Of a stretch of 10,873 nt of DNA, positions 1 to 6,876 are shown piece by piece. The stretch is taken from the NCBI GenBank assembly GCA_039933015.1, contig JBDTOX010000147.1:1-10873 (forward strand). The letters are read 5' to 3'. Below the pieces are notes generated by a model. That model had not been told where the DNA came from. It did not search any database and worked only from the letters and a program-made list of their open reading frames with translations. A program made the translations under genes and the position numbers. Position 1 is the stretch's first letter. Each line of letters begins with the position of its first letter. The DNA comes from JBDTOX01 sp039933015. Its GTDB lineage: Bacteria; Pseudomonadota; Gammaproteobacteria; Burkholderiales; Methylophilaceae.

Positions 1-365
1 TGGTAGCTGCCGAGAAAAGTATAGGGCAGGGGCGGAGCAGCCGGAGGCGGGGGCGGCACCGGCTTGGGGGGCGTGAAGGGCGGTGGCGGGGGTGGGACGA
101 ACCATGATTTGCTATTGAATACATTGATCATTTCCACGTCGCTCATGGCACGGTGGCCCAACTTGTCCATTCGGACAGCAGCCACTTCCATCACGTTCGC
201 CTTATGTGGAAGCGCCGGCCTGTCAGCTTCCCGGACTGTATCTTTGGCGACCGAGGTGGGTGGTTTGCTGCCCATGGGGTTAACGTTTTGCCAATCACTG
301 GCGACAATCGTCACCAGCAAAATGACCGCTAGCATGATCCATGGCTTTTTCAAAAGCCGTTTCAT
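1..365 (-). CDS. PilP/GspC-like inner-membrane-anchored proline-rich protein (partial, 3' end outside window)
   Basis: This is the last visible gene of the secretion/pilus operon. It reads off the left edge without a stop, so only the first 121 residues are seen. The ATG at 365 overlaps the stop of the PilO-like gene in an ATGA junction, which supports this start and translational coupling. The product begins with a short basic stretch (MKRLLKKPW) and one membrane helix at about residues 9-23. A polar linker follows, then a strongly proline-rich segment at about 91-113 (PPPPPP, then KPVPPPPPAAPPLP), leading into YTFLGSY. A signal anchor, proline-rich linker and a beta-domain entry of the type PPLPYTFLG are what PilP and GspC-type proteins show just before the domain that contacts the secretin. 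I infer a periplasmic link between the PilN/PilO-like complex and an outer-membrane secretin encoded further left. The family call is by architecture and position only, because the conserved domain is cut off. Confidence 0.65.
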   Translation of the reverse strand, partial: MKRLLKKPWIMLAVILLVTIVASDWQNVNPMGSKPPTSVAKDTVREADRPALPHKANVMEVAAVRMDKLGHRAMSDVEMINVFNSKSWFVPPPPPPFTPPKPVPPPPPAAPPLPYTFLGSY

Positions 366-931
366 GATGCCCGTCCGAAATAAAGTGTCAGCTCTATGGA
401 GGCTTCGATTACGCTGTCGCCAATCTTTTGGCGCTCAAATTTCACGTTATCCAGAGAAGCTGTCGGAATCTCCGATAGCACAGCGGTAAGGAATTTCCGG
501 ATATTCAGATAGGACCCATTGAGCGGCAGGGTGATCTGATAGCGTAGCAGCTTGCCGCCCTTGTCACGGGTAATGCGGTAATCTCCCTGCTTGAGCAGCA
601 ATTCATTATCCTTAGCCGCGCTCACTATCTTTTCCAGCCAGTCCGGCAGACTGCGTTCCGCAGGGAGGTAATCGTAGAAAACAGCAAGTTGGGTCGGCGA
701 GGCGCCGCGGATCGATACAGCAGCGATTTTTTCCGTACTATGCATCTGCTTCTGCAGGGACGACAAGTTCTGGTGCAACACATCCAGTTCGCGCTGAGCA
801 GGTGCTATCACTGAAAAAAAAATGCCGCTACTGAACACCAACAATCCCACTACCGCCATCCATGGCCAGGTTAAACGACTCGCCCAGCGGGTGGCGGAAA
901 ATCTCATGGCGTTCAGCGTTTGTCTGTCCAT
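362..931 (-). CDS. PilO-like (GspM-type) inner-membrane assembly protein
   Basis: The product is 189 residues, close to the usual size of PilO/GspM proteins. It has a short cytoplasmic N-terminus, one membrane helix at about residues 23-43 (WPWMAVVGLLVFSSGIFFSVI), a heptad-like coiled-coil stretch at about 46-65, and a periplasmic ferredoxin-like C-terminal part (DWLEKIVSAA... YQITLPLNGSYLNIRKFL...). The YLNIRKFLTAVL segment resembles the PilO core, where the phrase is typically of the Y..i..Fl..l type. It overlaps the PilN-like gene upstream by 19 bases and the PilP-like gene downstream by 4 bases, so expression is probably coupled. The role inferred from the family is to heterodimerise with the PilN-like protein and form the periplasmic part of the inner-membrane alignment complex. 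Primary identity in this family is low, so the call rests on topology, length and gene order. An alternative start at the in-frame ATG at 907 would trim eight residues. Confidence 0.75.
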   Translation of the reverse strand: MDRQTLNAMRFSATRWASRLTWPWMAVVGLLVFSSGIFFSVIAPAQRELDVLHQNLSSLQKQMHSTEKIAAVSIRGASPTQLAVFYDYLPAERSLPDWLEKIVSAAKDNELLLKQGDYRITRDKGGKLLRYQITLPLNGSYLNIRKFLTAVLSEIPTASLDNVKFERQKIGDSVIEASIELTLYFGRAS

Positions 932-1449
932 GATGTGTCCAATGTAAAGCGTATGGGCTTATCGGGATCTTGTTCTTGTACCTGATGATGCTGGAGATAC
1001 ACCCCGGTGAGAAAATTGCTCGCCTGCAACGTCCTGATATAGCCAAGCAGCGCATCAAAATCTTTGGCCTCGCCACTGACCCTGATCCGCTCTTTTTTGG
1101 AATCTGGATCAATACCCAGCAAGGCAATATTGTCGTTATTGGCTGATTCCACTGTTTGAAACAACTGGTCCCAAGGCAGGCTCAGTTGAAGCAGTACTTC
1201 GTTAGCGTTCTTGACCTCGATGCCTAGCTGTTGCGCTTCGGCAACGGTAATGGGAGCCGCAATGTGACTGGGATGCAATTTGTGCTCGATCTTGGCGATG
1301 AGCTTTTCCAGATGCGTCGTCTCATTGGACAATGCACGATAATAAGAAACCAGCTGTGCCGCGCCCACCAGCGCAAGCAGCAACACAGCGACCCCTGTCC
1401 AGTGCCAAAACCGGCTGGTGCGCCGATAATCCAGAGCTAAGGCATGCAT
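913..1449 (-). CDS. PilN-like inner-membrane assembly protein
   Basis: The product has 178 residues with the PilN/GspL-C-terminal plan. A short cytoplasmic tail (MHALALDYRRTSRFW) is followed by one membrane helix at about residues 16-37, a coiled coil at about 38-57 (NETTHLEKLIAKIEHKL), and a periplasmic alpha/beta domain. The stretch LPWDQLFQTVESANNDNIALLGI is characteristic of PilN-like proteins, where the phrase is typically W..ll..l....p..v.l. The basic start of the protein would face the PilM-like cytoplasmic partner. It begins only 4 bases after the PilM/GspL-like stop and overlaps the PilO-like gene by 19 bases. The inferred role is to connect the cytoplasmic ATPase/PilM layer to the periplasmic PilO/PilP layer. 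I do not assign a gene symbol because the cluster mixes Gsp-like and Pil-like components. Confidence 0.75.
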   Translation of the reverse strand: MHALALDYRRTSRFWHWTGVAVLLLALVGAAQLVSYYRALSNETTHLEKLIAKIEHKLHPSHIAAPITVAEAQQLGIEVKNANEVLLQLSLPWDQLFQTVESANNDNIALLGIDPDSKKERIRVSGEAKDFDALLGYIRTLQASNFLTGVYLQHHQVQEQDPDKPIRFTLDTSWTDKR

Positions 1450-1453
1450 GGTT

Positions 1454-2287
1454 CTATCCGCTCATCAACATGGCACCGGTCAAATCGCTATCCGGCAGAG
1501 TGCCTTGAGCCGACGCAACTTTTAACCAATTGACCGCCCAGTCACTTACCGGCAATAGCGCCTCTTCGGCAATCCCGGGGGCGAACAGGAATACTGTGCC
1601 GCGTTCCGTGCCGTTATCGGACAAATGCAGCTCGCGCTCCAGCATATGCGGCAGCCTGGCAAGCCACGCATCGTCGCTTTTCATGGTATGCAGGCTGCAC
1701 CACCGACCACGCTTCAACAGTGAGATGCACAGCCGGCCCTGTTCAGCCAATACAAACCAGACCGTAGGGCCAGAGAGGCGACGACGCCAGTGATTGAATA
1801 CGGTCATCAAATACGGCTGCACCGAGCTCAGGCGCAGGCTGCATACGCCGGCAACCCGTTCCAGGCCATCCAGCAACCCCTGGTCAATCGCACTCGCCAC
1901 CTGCATTTTGCCGTGGCCGTTAGTGCTCAGGCGTAAGGCCCAATCCTCGGCATCGTTGCCATAGATCACGGAAAAATAGTGGCGGGCATAGGCTTGTTCT
2001 TCGCGGTCATTGCTCAACTGATCGCCACGTGGAATCAATGCATAGCGCACGAAGTGGTTGGAGAGCACGACTGTTGCATCCATCCTGCCACCGCCCAAAG
2101 CCGGCATCCCTGCCTGCAAGGCGCGCAGAGCTGGCTGCCACGGCGCCTCACCCACTTCTGGGGTGTTGCAGAACTCGGTCTGCCGGGCTATCACTTTGGG
2201 CCGTAGCAGCCCCTTGCGCAGCCGCACCATACTCACCTGGTCCGGACGTAAATCGATATGCACCTGATCACCCAACGAAAGTGACAC
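1454..2287 (-). CDS. PilM/GspL-like cytoplasmic assembly protein
   Basis: I place the start at the GTG at 2287, because a strong ribosome-binding site (CAGGAG) sits seven bases before it. This gives 277 residues beginning MSLSLGDQVHIDLRPDQVSM. An in-frame upstream ATG at 2362 exists but has no such site and would overlap the ATPase gene by 95 bases. From 2287 the overlap is 20 bases. The product has no membrane helix. It looks like the actin-fold cytoplasmic part of GspL/PilM/MshI proteins: an opening strand pair (HIDLRPDQVSMVRLRKG), VVLSNHFVRYALIPR at about 73-87, then an EEQAYARHYFSVIYG helix and IDQGLLDGL. In the family this part binds the assembly ATPase and, through PilN, the membrane. 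The membrane and periplasmic parts fused in true GspL are here supplied by the separate PilN-like gene, so the split is Pil-like. Nucleotide binding cannot be judged from sequence alone. Confidence 0.75.
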   Translation of the reverse strand: MSLSLGDQVHIDLRPDQVSMVRLRKGLLRPKVIARQTEFCNTPEVGEAPWQPALRALQAGMPALGGGRMDATVVLSNHFVRYALIPRGDQLSNDREEQAYARHYFSVIYGNDAEDWALRLSTNGHGKMQVASAIDQGLLDGLERVAGVCSLRLSSVQPYLMTVFNHWRRRLSGPTVWFVLAEQGRLCISLLKRGRWCSLHTMKSDDAWLARLPHMLERELHLSDNGTERGTVFLFAPGIAEEALLPVSDWAVNWLKVASAQGTLPDSDLTGAMLMSG

Positions 2288-3956
2288 GATTGATCTCCTG
2301 TAATGTGCTTTCGCCCTGACGTACCAGATCCACTGCTGCTTCGCGCAGGAAACGCGTGCCATTGCGCTGCGCCGCCTCCTTGATGACGCGGATCGGCTCG
2401 CGCGCCACGATCATCTCTCGGATCTCATCATTCAGATTGAGCAATTCAGCTATGGCCTTTCTGCCCTTGAAGCCAGTTCCACGGCACTGGCCGCATCCGG
2501 GTCCTTGGCGGAAAATGAACGCCTTGGCCTGCTCTGGAGTGATGCCGGAATCCGCGAGCAGCTGTGCATCCGGCAAATTTTCGACGGCACAGTGCGGGCA
2601 GTTGATGCGCACCAGTCGCTGCGCCAGGATGCCGTTCATGGCGGAGACGAAGCTGTAGAGATCTACGCCCATATGCATAAAGCGGCCGATGACGTCGAAC
2701 ACGTTGTTGGCATGCACCGTGGTGAGTACCAGATGGCCTGTCAATGCGGACTGGATAGCGATCTGGGCAGTCTCCGGATCGCGGATTTCACCTACCATGA
2801 TCTTGTCCGGGTCATGGCGCAGGATGGATCTCAACCCACGGGCAAAGGTAAGGCCCTTTTTCTCGTTGACCGGGATCTGCAACACCCCGGACAACTGGTA
2901 CTCCACTGGATCCTCGATGGTGATGATCTTGTCCTGGCCACGGTTGATTTCTGTGATGGCAGCGTAGAGCGTCGTGGTCTTGCCGCTCCCCGTGGGCCCC
3001 GTGACTAGCATCATGCCGTATGGCTCGTTGGCGAGCCGGCGCAACATGGCGATTGCCTGGTCGTCGAAGCCAAGACAATCAAGACGCAGTCCCTTGACCT
3101 CGTCCGACAGCGTCTGTTTATCGAGAATACGCAATACGGCGTCCTCACCGAATATGCAGGGCATGATGGACACGCGGAAATCCACCTCACGCCCGCGGAT
3201 GGAGACCTTGAAGCGCCCATCCTGCGGGACCCGCCGTTCGGCAATGTCGAGCTCCGAGATGACCTTGATCCGGGATAGCACCTGTTCCGCCAGGTCTAGC
3301 CCTTCCACTGCGCTCATCGTTGTCAGTACGCCATCGATACGATATTTGATCACCAGGCCGGATGGTCCCGTTTCCAGATGAATATCGCTGGCCTGCATCC
3401 TCAATGCGTCATACAAGGTCGAGTGCACCAACTTGACCACGGTGCTGGTGTCCTCGCTGATGGATTTGAAGGACAGGTCTTCGACCTCATGGCCGCTGCG
3501 CAAGATCCGGTCACCCTGCGTCACCACACTATCCATGGCGCGCAAACCTTCCTCGTGTCGCGCAAGATATGCGGCAATATCCGCGCGATGCGCCAGATAC
3601 CATTCAAAATGTTGTGTGATCCGGTCTTCGGCCCAAGCCTGTATGTCCGCATTAAACGGATCGCCAAACACGACCAGCAGCTTGTCGTCCTCATCCCGCA
3701 GTGCGAGGCACTCATGCTCCAATGCTTGGGGAAATTCGATGACATCGAAGGCTGGCACTAAACGGTGCAACTCGTGCATCGTCAGCACCGGATAGTGCAA
3801 GGTGCTGCCCAACGCTGCCATAAATTCAGTTGCTGGAAGCGCAAGCATTTCATCCAGCGCCTCGACCATGCGGCGCCGGTTACGCCCAGCCTGCATGCGC
3901 GCTTCGTGCAGATACTCAGGCGTGATTTTCGATGTTTCTGTCTCGACCATATTCAC
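2268..3956 (-). CDS. gspE: GspE/PilB-family secretion/pilus assembly ATPase
   Basis: This 562-residue hexameric assembly ATPase powers pseudopilus or pilus extension from the cytoplasmic face. The N-terminal part (about 45-160) resembles the MshEN/T2SSE_N module. The core shows Walker A GPTGSGKT at 320-327, the Asp box TIEDPVE at 346-352, Walker B with LRHDPDKIMVGEIRD at 379-393, and the His box with TGHLVLTTVHAN at 406-417. A tetracysteine zinc motif, C453-x2-C456 and C488-x2-C491, marks the GspE/PilB branch and is absent from PilT retraction ATPases. No residue needed for ATP hydrolysis appears to be missing. The start is a GTG at 3956 with GGGAG six bases upstream. An ATG two codons in (3950) is the alternative. 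It overlaps the gspF stop and the following PilM/GspL-like start, consistent with one polycistronic message. Whether the machine secretes proteins or builds a pilus cannot be settled from this gene alone. Confidence 0.95.
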   Translation of the reverse strand: MNMVETETSKITPEYLHEARMQAGRNRRRMVEALDEMLALPATEFMAALGSTLHYPVLTMHELHRLVPAFDVIEFPQALEHECLALRDEDDKLLVVFGDPFNADIQAWAEDRITQHFEWYLAHRADIAAYLARHEEGLRAMDSVVTQGDRILRSGHEVEDLSFKSISEDTSTVVKLVHSTLYDALRMQASDIHLETGPSGLVIKYRIDGVLTTMSAVEGLDLAEQVLSRIKVISELDIAERRVPQDGRFKVSIRGREVDFRVSIMPCIFGEDAVLRILDKQTLSDEVKGLRLDCLGFDDQAIAMLRRLANEPYGMMLVTGPTGSGKTTTLYAAITEINRGQDKIITIEDPVEYQLSGVLQIPVNEKKGLTFARGLRSILRHDPDKIMVGEIRDPETAQIAIQSALTGHLVLTTVHANNVFDVIGRFMHMGVDLYSFVSAMNGILAQRLVRINCPHCAVENLPDAQLLADSGITPEQAKAFIFRQGPGCGQCRGTGFKGRKAIAELLNLNDEIREMIVAREPIRVIKEAAQRNGTRFLREAAVDLVRQGESTLQEINRVTFVG

Positions 3957-5143
3957 TGGATGCTCCCGGCAAGTTCAAAAATTGGGAAATACATCATGAT
4001 CACGATGCCGCCGATAACCAAACCTATGAACGCCATCAGTAGCGGCTCGAACAGCCGGGTGAACCAGTCCACCCAGCGCGCCATTTCGTCGTCGTAAAAG
4101 TTCGCGATGCGTTCTGTCATCTCCCCCATGCCACCAGTGCGCTCACCCACTCGAAGCAGGCGCAGCGCCACCGGTGTCGTCAGGCCATAGCGCTCCATGG
4201 CATGTGAGATCGGCCTGCCTTCGCGGATACTGTTCGATGCCTGCACCAGTTGCCCACGTAACGCCGGTTGCAGCAAACCGGAAACCATCTCCAGTGCGCT
4301 CACGATAGGAATGCCTCCGCGCAGCAACATGCCTAACGTGCGGTAGAAGCGGGCGAGTTGGTAAATCCTGATGCGCTCTCCAACCGCAGGAAGCCGCCAC
4401 AGCAAACGCATACACCATTGCTGAAAGGCCGGTTGCGATACAACATAAGTCACTAGCATTAGTGAGCCCACGAGCCCGCCAAACACTAGCGACTTATGCG
4501 CTTCCAACAGGCGTCCCCAGTTCATCAGCAACTTGGAGAAAAAAGGCAAGTCCGTACCGATGTCCTCGTAGATCCGGCTGAATTTCGGCACCACGTAGAG
4601 CATAAGAAACAGGGTGACCAAGCTACCCACGCCGATGAGCAGTACGGGGTAAATCGATGCGCTCACGATTTTTTTGCGTACCAGATCCATTTGTGATTGA
4701 TAGGTAATGTAACGTGACAGGGATTCGCTTAAGTCACCCGTCTTCTCGCTGGCGCGTATCGTGGCCACGTACAGTGCCGGGAATACCGAAGGAAATTGCT
4801 GCAGGGCAGTAGAAAGTGCATGCCCCTCATGTAACTTGGAGATGATTTCCTGCAGCATTTTTCGGTTGTCGGGACGTGTTTCCTTTTCCACCATGGTCTC
4901 GAATGCTTCCACCTGCGTCAGGCCGGCCTCCAGCAAGGCAAACAATTCCTGGCTGAACAGCACCAGCGAAAACTGAAGCCCACCCCACCCATACCACCTT
5001 CTCAATGTCTGTTTGGGCTTGACCGCCAGCACAGCATAGCCTTGCGCCTTAGCCTGCTCGATAACGTCACGCTCATCTATCGCCTCGAACGTCAGGGTGG
5101 TGACCCCCGCGCCAACCAGAAAAGCTTTCACCTCATATCGCAT
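3953..5143 (-). CDS. gspF: GspF/PilC-family inner-membrane platform protein
   Basis: This 396-residue platform protein of type II secretion/type IV pilus machines is the partner of the assembly ATPase. It is thought to transmit the ATPase's motion to the growing pseudopilus. It contains the two repeated T2SSF domains expected of the family, about residues 60-185 and 265-388. Each has the FSQELFALLEAGL / FYRTLGMLLRGGIPIVSALE opening and the RASEKTGDLSESL / RVGERTGGMGEMTE signature. Membrane helices are visible at about 163-186, 219-236 and 365-386, as is usual. Length is normal for GspF. It starts 33 bases after the gspG stop and its TGA overlaps the GTG of the ATPase gene, so the order G-F-E is one transcription unit. 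The ribosome-binding site (GTGGATAGCC before the ATG) is weak. Confidence 0.95.
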   Translation of the reverse strand: MRYEVKAFLVGAGVTTLTFEAIDERDVIEQAKAQGYAVLAVKPKQTLRRWYGWGGLQFSLVLFSQELFALLEAGLTQVEAFETMVEKETRPDNRKMLQEIISKLHEGHALSTALQQFPSVFPALYVATIRASEKTGDLSESLSRYITYQSQMDLVRKKIVSASIYPVLLIGVGSLVTLFLMLYVVPKFSRIYEDIGTDLPFFSKLLMNWGRLLEAHKSLVFGGLVGSLMLVTYVVSQPAFQQWCMRLLWRLPAVGERIRIYQLARFYRTLGMLLRGGIPIVSALEMVSGLLQPALRGQLVQASNSIREGRPISHAMERYGLTTPVALRLLRVGERTGGMGEMTERIANFYDDEMARWVDWFTRLFEPLLMAFIGLVIGGIVIMMYFPIFELAGSIQ

Positions 5144-5176
5144 GGCTATCCACGCGTGGCGAACCCGCCACCCAGG

Positions 5177-5617
5177 CTACCAACTGGTAATGTCCGCAGC
5201 TTCACCACTTCCTCCAGGCTGACCGTCTTTGCCATAGGAGAACAAATCAAACTCCCCATGCTCACCGGGCATTTTGTAGTTGTAGGCATTACCCCACGGA
5301 TCAAGCGGCATATTTTTCTTCAGGTAAGGCCCATCCCACTTCGGCTCGTTTGTCGGTGCTGCATTCAGTGCGGCCAAGCCCTGTTCTGAGGAAGGGTAGT
5401 GCCCAATATCAAGCCGATACTGATCGAGAGCTTTATCAACTGCGTCAATTTGCGCTCTGGTAACCTTGATCTCGGATTTGCCGACTTGCGCAAAATACTT
5501 GGGGCCAACATACCCAGCCAATAGACCTATGATCACCATCACCACCAGTAGCTCGAGAAGCGTAAAACCCATGCTGGACTTCGAGGGCCGAGTGGAATTG
5601 GCAACATACCGTGGCAT
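5177..5617 (-). CDS. gspG: GspG-like major pseudopilin
   Basis: This is the precursor of the major pseudopilin that assembles into the periplasmic pseudopilus. It has 146 residues, the usual GspG length. The prepilin-peptidase site is G17|F18, followed by TLLELLVVMVIIGLLAGYVG with the key Glu at mature position 5 (E22) and the hydrophobic N-terminal helix. The GspG-specific body is present: DLGHYP-like IGHYPSSEQGLAAL at 71-84, WDGPYLKK at 94-101, PLDPWGNAYNY at 104-114, and the calcium-loop region FDLFSYGKDGQPGG at 123-136. The leader is 17 residues, longer than typical. The next in-frame Met (residue 16) would leave only two leader residues, so the upstream ATG at 5617 is preferred. It is also preceded by GAGGAG eight bases upstream. 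It is the first gene of the operon, so the promoter should lie in the 5618-5900 region where a phased repeat array is found. Confidence 0.95.
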   Translation of the reverse strand: MPRYVANSTRPSKSSMGFTLLELLVVMVIIGLLAGYVGPKYFAQVGKSEIKVTRAQIDAVDKALDQYRLDIGHYPSSEQGLAALNAAPTNEPKWDGPYLKKNMPLDPWGNAYNYKMPGEHGEFDLFSYGKDGQPGGSGEAADITSW

Positions 5618-5720
5618 GGCGGGATCTCCTCTTGAATATCACGACCTGTCCGTTTCTGTCTGAACCCCGCGGATGCCGGATCACGGAACAACAAGTCACA
5701 GGGTCAGAATAGCTGCTGAG

Positions 5721-5800
5721 ACTGTAAGTGGCTCTGGGGCAAATACTGTATTCCCTTGTACATGGAGTACCGTATTTTTGACTTAGGTAAACACTGTATT
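5721..5800 (-). repeat. Four direct repeats of ACTGTATT at exact 24-base steps (possible regulator-binding array upstream of gspG)
   Basis: Copies begin at 5721 (ACTGTAAG), 5745 (ACTGTATT), 5769 (ACCGTATT) and 5793 (ACTGTATT). Each start is exactly 24 bases from the next. The bases between the copies are not conserved, so this is not a simple tandem duplication. On the strand of gspG the copies read AATACAGT-like, and the nearest ends 104 bases before the gspG start codon. Evenly phased, same-orientation octamers with unrelated spacers are what arrays of DNA-binding-protein sites look like. I do not recognise the regulator. Confidence 0.5.
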
Positions 5801-6126
5801 AATCCGGGTACGACCTGACCAAACTTCGCGTGTTACTGAGAACTGCAGAATATGGTTTTCACACAAATACAAACGGCCTGCACATTGCAAATTGACTCTT
5901 TATAGGGCGAGGCGGCCGCAGCACGGTTCGATATTACGGTTGATGCAGGTAAGGACGGTGTACACGTCCAAGTTCAGCACGAGGTGATCGAAGCGGTATT
6001 CAGGCGGCGGGATAATCATGCGCCATGGGCTCGGGCGGCGTGACTCAGTTCATGCGGATGCTCAGACCTGTGGAATCGTGCGCAGCCTGCGCGTATGGCA
6101 ATCCAGGTGCATGTCAACCGCAATCA

Positions 6127-6162
6127 TGCCGCAGCTGCGTCCTGGCGACGGCAGCTGCGGCA
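6127..6162. other. Strong GC-rich hairpin without a U-tract
   Basis: A 12-base arm TGCCGCAGCTGC (6127-6138) is perfectly complementary to GCAGCTGCGGCA (6151-6162). GTC/GAC can extend the stem past a one-base bulge, leaving a CTGGC loop. It lies about 90-125 bases downstream of the luxI stop in the direction of luxI transcription. Neither strand has a run of T after the stem, so it is not a standard intrinsic terminator. It could be a transcript 3'-end stabiliser, a protein-binding palindrome, or an unrelated remnant. Confidence 0.55.
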
Positions 6163-6250
6163 CTGTGTTGATTTTCTGCAAAATTGAACCCAGCTCACTT
6201 AGCATCACATGTAAAAAATATCCCGGCCAAGCAATACCCGTCCTGTAGCT

Positions 6251-6838
6251 TTAAGCGGCCTTAGACACAGGGCCGAAGAACATTTCGTATGATTTCTCGA
6301 TATCTACATACAGCGCTACGGTGTTTTCCACACCGATGCGGATTGGAGGGCCGAATCGGGAAATTACCACCCCAGCCCGGCGCAGTAATCGCTCAATGGC
6401 GGTAGTTGTCACGGTTACATATTGGTCGACAGCCATTCTATGTCCATAGGCGATGATTTCAGCGATAGACTCCATGGCTACATCTGAGAAGCCAAAACTT
6501 TGGCGACCTTCAGTTTCGATTGCGAATCGGCTTAATTCCCATATCTTCGGATCTTCCGGAGCGGCTTGTCCATGCAGTAATTCGGGAAAGGAATCCTTCA
6601 GCATATAAGGCCCAAGTGTAGGCAGGATGCGCCAACAGCCCCTCAACACACCGTCTGCTTCCCGAATCATCATGTAAGTAGGTTCTATGGCATCGTATCC
6701 GTCAATCTCCATGCCGCTCATTAGAGGAACATCCCACCCCATTCTTTCCTTGAATATTTTGGCGCGCAACTTGTGCATGGCCCATAGATCCTTGCTTTGG
6801 AAGTCCCGGCGCGGAGCAATCTGAGTTAGTAATGACAT
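6251..6838 (-). CDS. luxI: LasI-like acyl-homoserine-lactone synthase
   Basis: This autoinducer synthase joins S-adenosylmethionine to an acyl-ACP and makes an AHL signal. All invariant LuxI-family positions are visible. In the N-terminal half are R25 and F29 (LRAKIF), W35 (GWDV), D46 and D49 (EIDGYD) and R70 (CWRIL). Further on are F84 (SFPELLHG) and E101 and R104 (WELSRFA). From memory the protein resembles P. aeruginosa LasI closely: MHKLRA.IFKER.GWDV, MEIDGYDA, GCWRIL.T.GPYMLK, FPELLHG, and SRFGP..KIG near the end. The VTVTT segment (141-145) carries the threonines associated with 3-oxo-acyl synthases, so a 3-oxo-AHL is plausible but inferred. I chose the ATG at 6838 (195 residues) because GGAAA precedes it at a proper distance. 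An upstream in-frame ATG at 6868 lacks a ribosome-binding site and would fall inside the proposed operator. It is transcribed divergently from the RsaL-like gene. Confidence 0.93.
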   Translation of the reverse strand: MSLLTQIAPRRDFQSKDLWAMHKLRAKIFKERMGWDVPLMSGMEIDGYDAIEPTYMMIREADGVLRGCWRILPTLGPYMLKDSFPELLHGQAAPEDPKIWELSRFAIETEGRQSFGFSDVAMESIAEIIAYGHRMAVDQYVTVTTTAIERLLRRAGVVISRFGPPIRIGVENTVALYVDIEKSYEMFFGPVSKAA

Positions 6839-6845
6839 TTGTAGT

Positions 6846-6850
6846 TTCCA
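6846..6850 (-). promoter_or_regulatory. Ribosome-binding site of luxI (decides the start)
   Basis: On the minus strand GGAAA stands seven bases before the ATG at 6838. The alternative ATG at 6868 is preceded by TTATGCCTC, with no purine-rich site. This supports the 195-residue form of the synthase. Confidence 0.55.
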
Positions 6851-6861
6851 TTCAATTTGGT

Positions 6862-6876
6862 TATGCATGAGGCATA
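6862..6876 (-). promoter_or_regulatory. Candidate RsaL-type operator (TATG-N7-CATA)
   Basis: The plus strand reads TATGCATGAGGCATA, and the outer T and A extend it to a 6-bp perfect inverted repeat, TTATGC-N5-GCATAA (6861-6877). The RsaL site described for Pseudomonas is, as I recall it, TATG-n-AA-n-TT-n-CATA, also 15 bp. The outer halves and total spacing match exactly and the inner AA/TT only partly. It spans the predicted luxI transcription start (about 6874), where a bound repressor would block initiation. The adjacent gene encodes an RsaL-like protein. Confidence 0.55.

Larger units (their letters stand above)
5618..6250. other. 633-base intergenic region with no convincing gene
   Basis: This gap separates the secretion/pilus operon from luxI. 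The part nearest gspG (5618-5900) is of moderate to low GC content. It must contain the operon promoter, although no clean sigma-70 or sigma-54 pair could be picked out by eye. It also contains the four-copy 24-base-step motif listed separately. The part 5903-6180 is visibly more GC-rich. On the plus strand an open stretch from about 5906 to 6043 reads GEAAAARFDITVDAGKDG and continues to a stop without an obvious start. On the minus strand a 39-codon ORF (6019 to 5900, starting MIIPPPEYRFDHLVLN) runs through the same bases. I recognise neither. One of them may be decayed coding DNA. A hairpin at 6127-6162 is listed separately. Confidence 0.6.

Noticed and set aside
64..489. Plus-strand ORF of 141 codons over the left edge
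   Set aside because: It is antisense to the proline-rich PilP/GspC-like gene; its glycine-rich start is just the reverse of the proline codons.
2287..2362. Upstream ATG (2362) as the start of the PilM/GspL-like gene
   Set aside because: It would overlap the ATPase gene by 95 bases and lacks a ribosome-binding site, whereas the GTG at 2287 has CAGGAG at seven bases and gives a family-like N-terminus.
5713..5728. Second las-type box (CT-N12-AG) upstream of gspG
   Set aside because: Only the outer CT and AG match; the interior has no dyad symmetry, and such spacing is frequent by chance.
5877..5895. Sequence like CTGCA..TTGCAAAT shared with the rsaL leader at 6926-6938
   Set aside because: The match is about nine continuous bases plus a gapped tetramer, too short to separate from chance.
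6018..6248. 76-codon plus-strand ORF in the gap left of luxI
   Set aside because: There is no ribosome-binding site or recognisable composition, and it spans the hairpin at 6127-6162.
6205..6250. Intrinsic terminator for luxI, suggested by the A6 at 6213-6218 (a U-run on the luxI strand)
   Set aside because: No stable GC-rich stem directly precedes the run; only weak GGCC-type pairing is possible.
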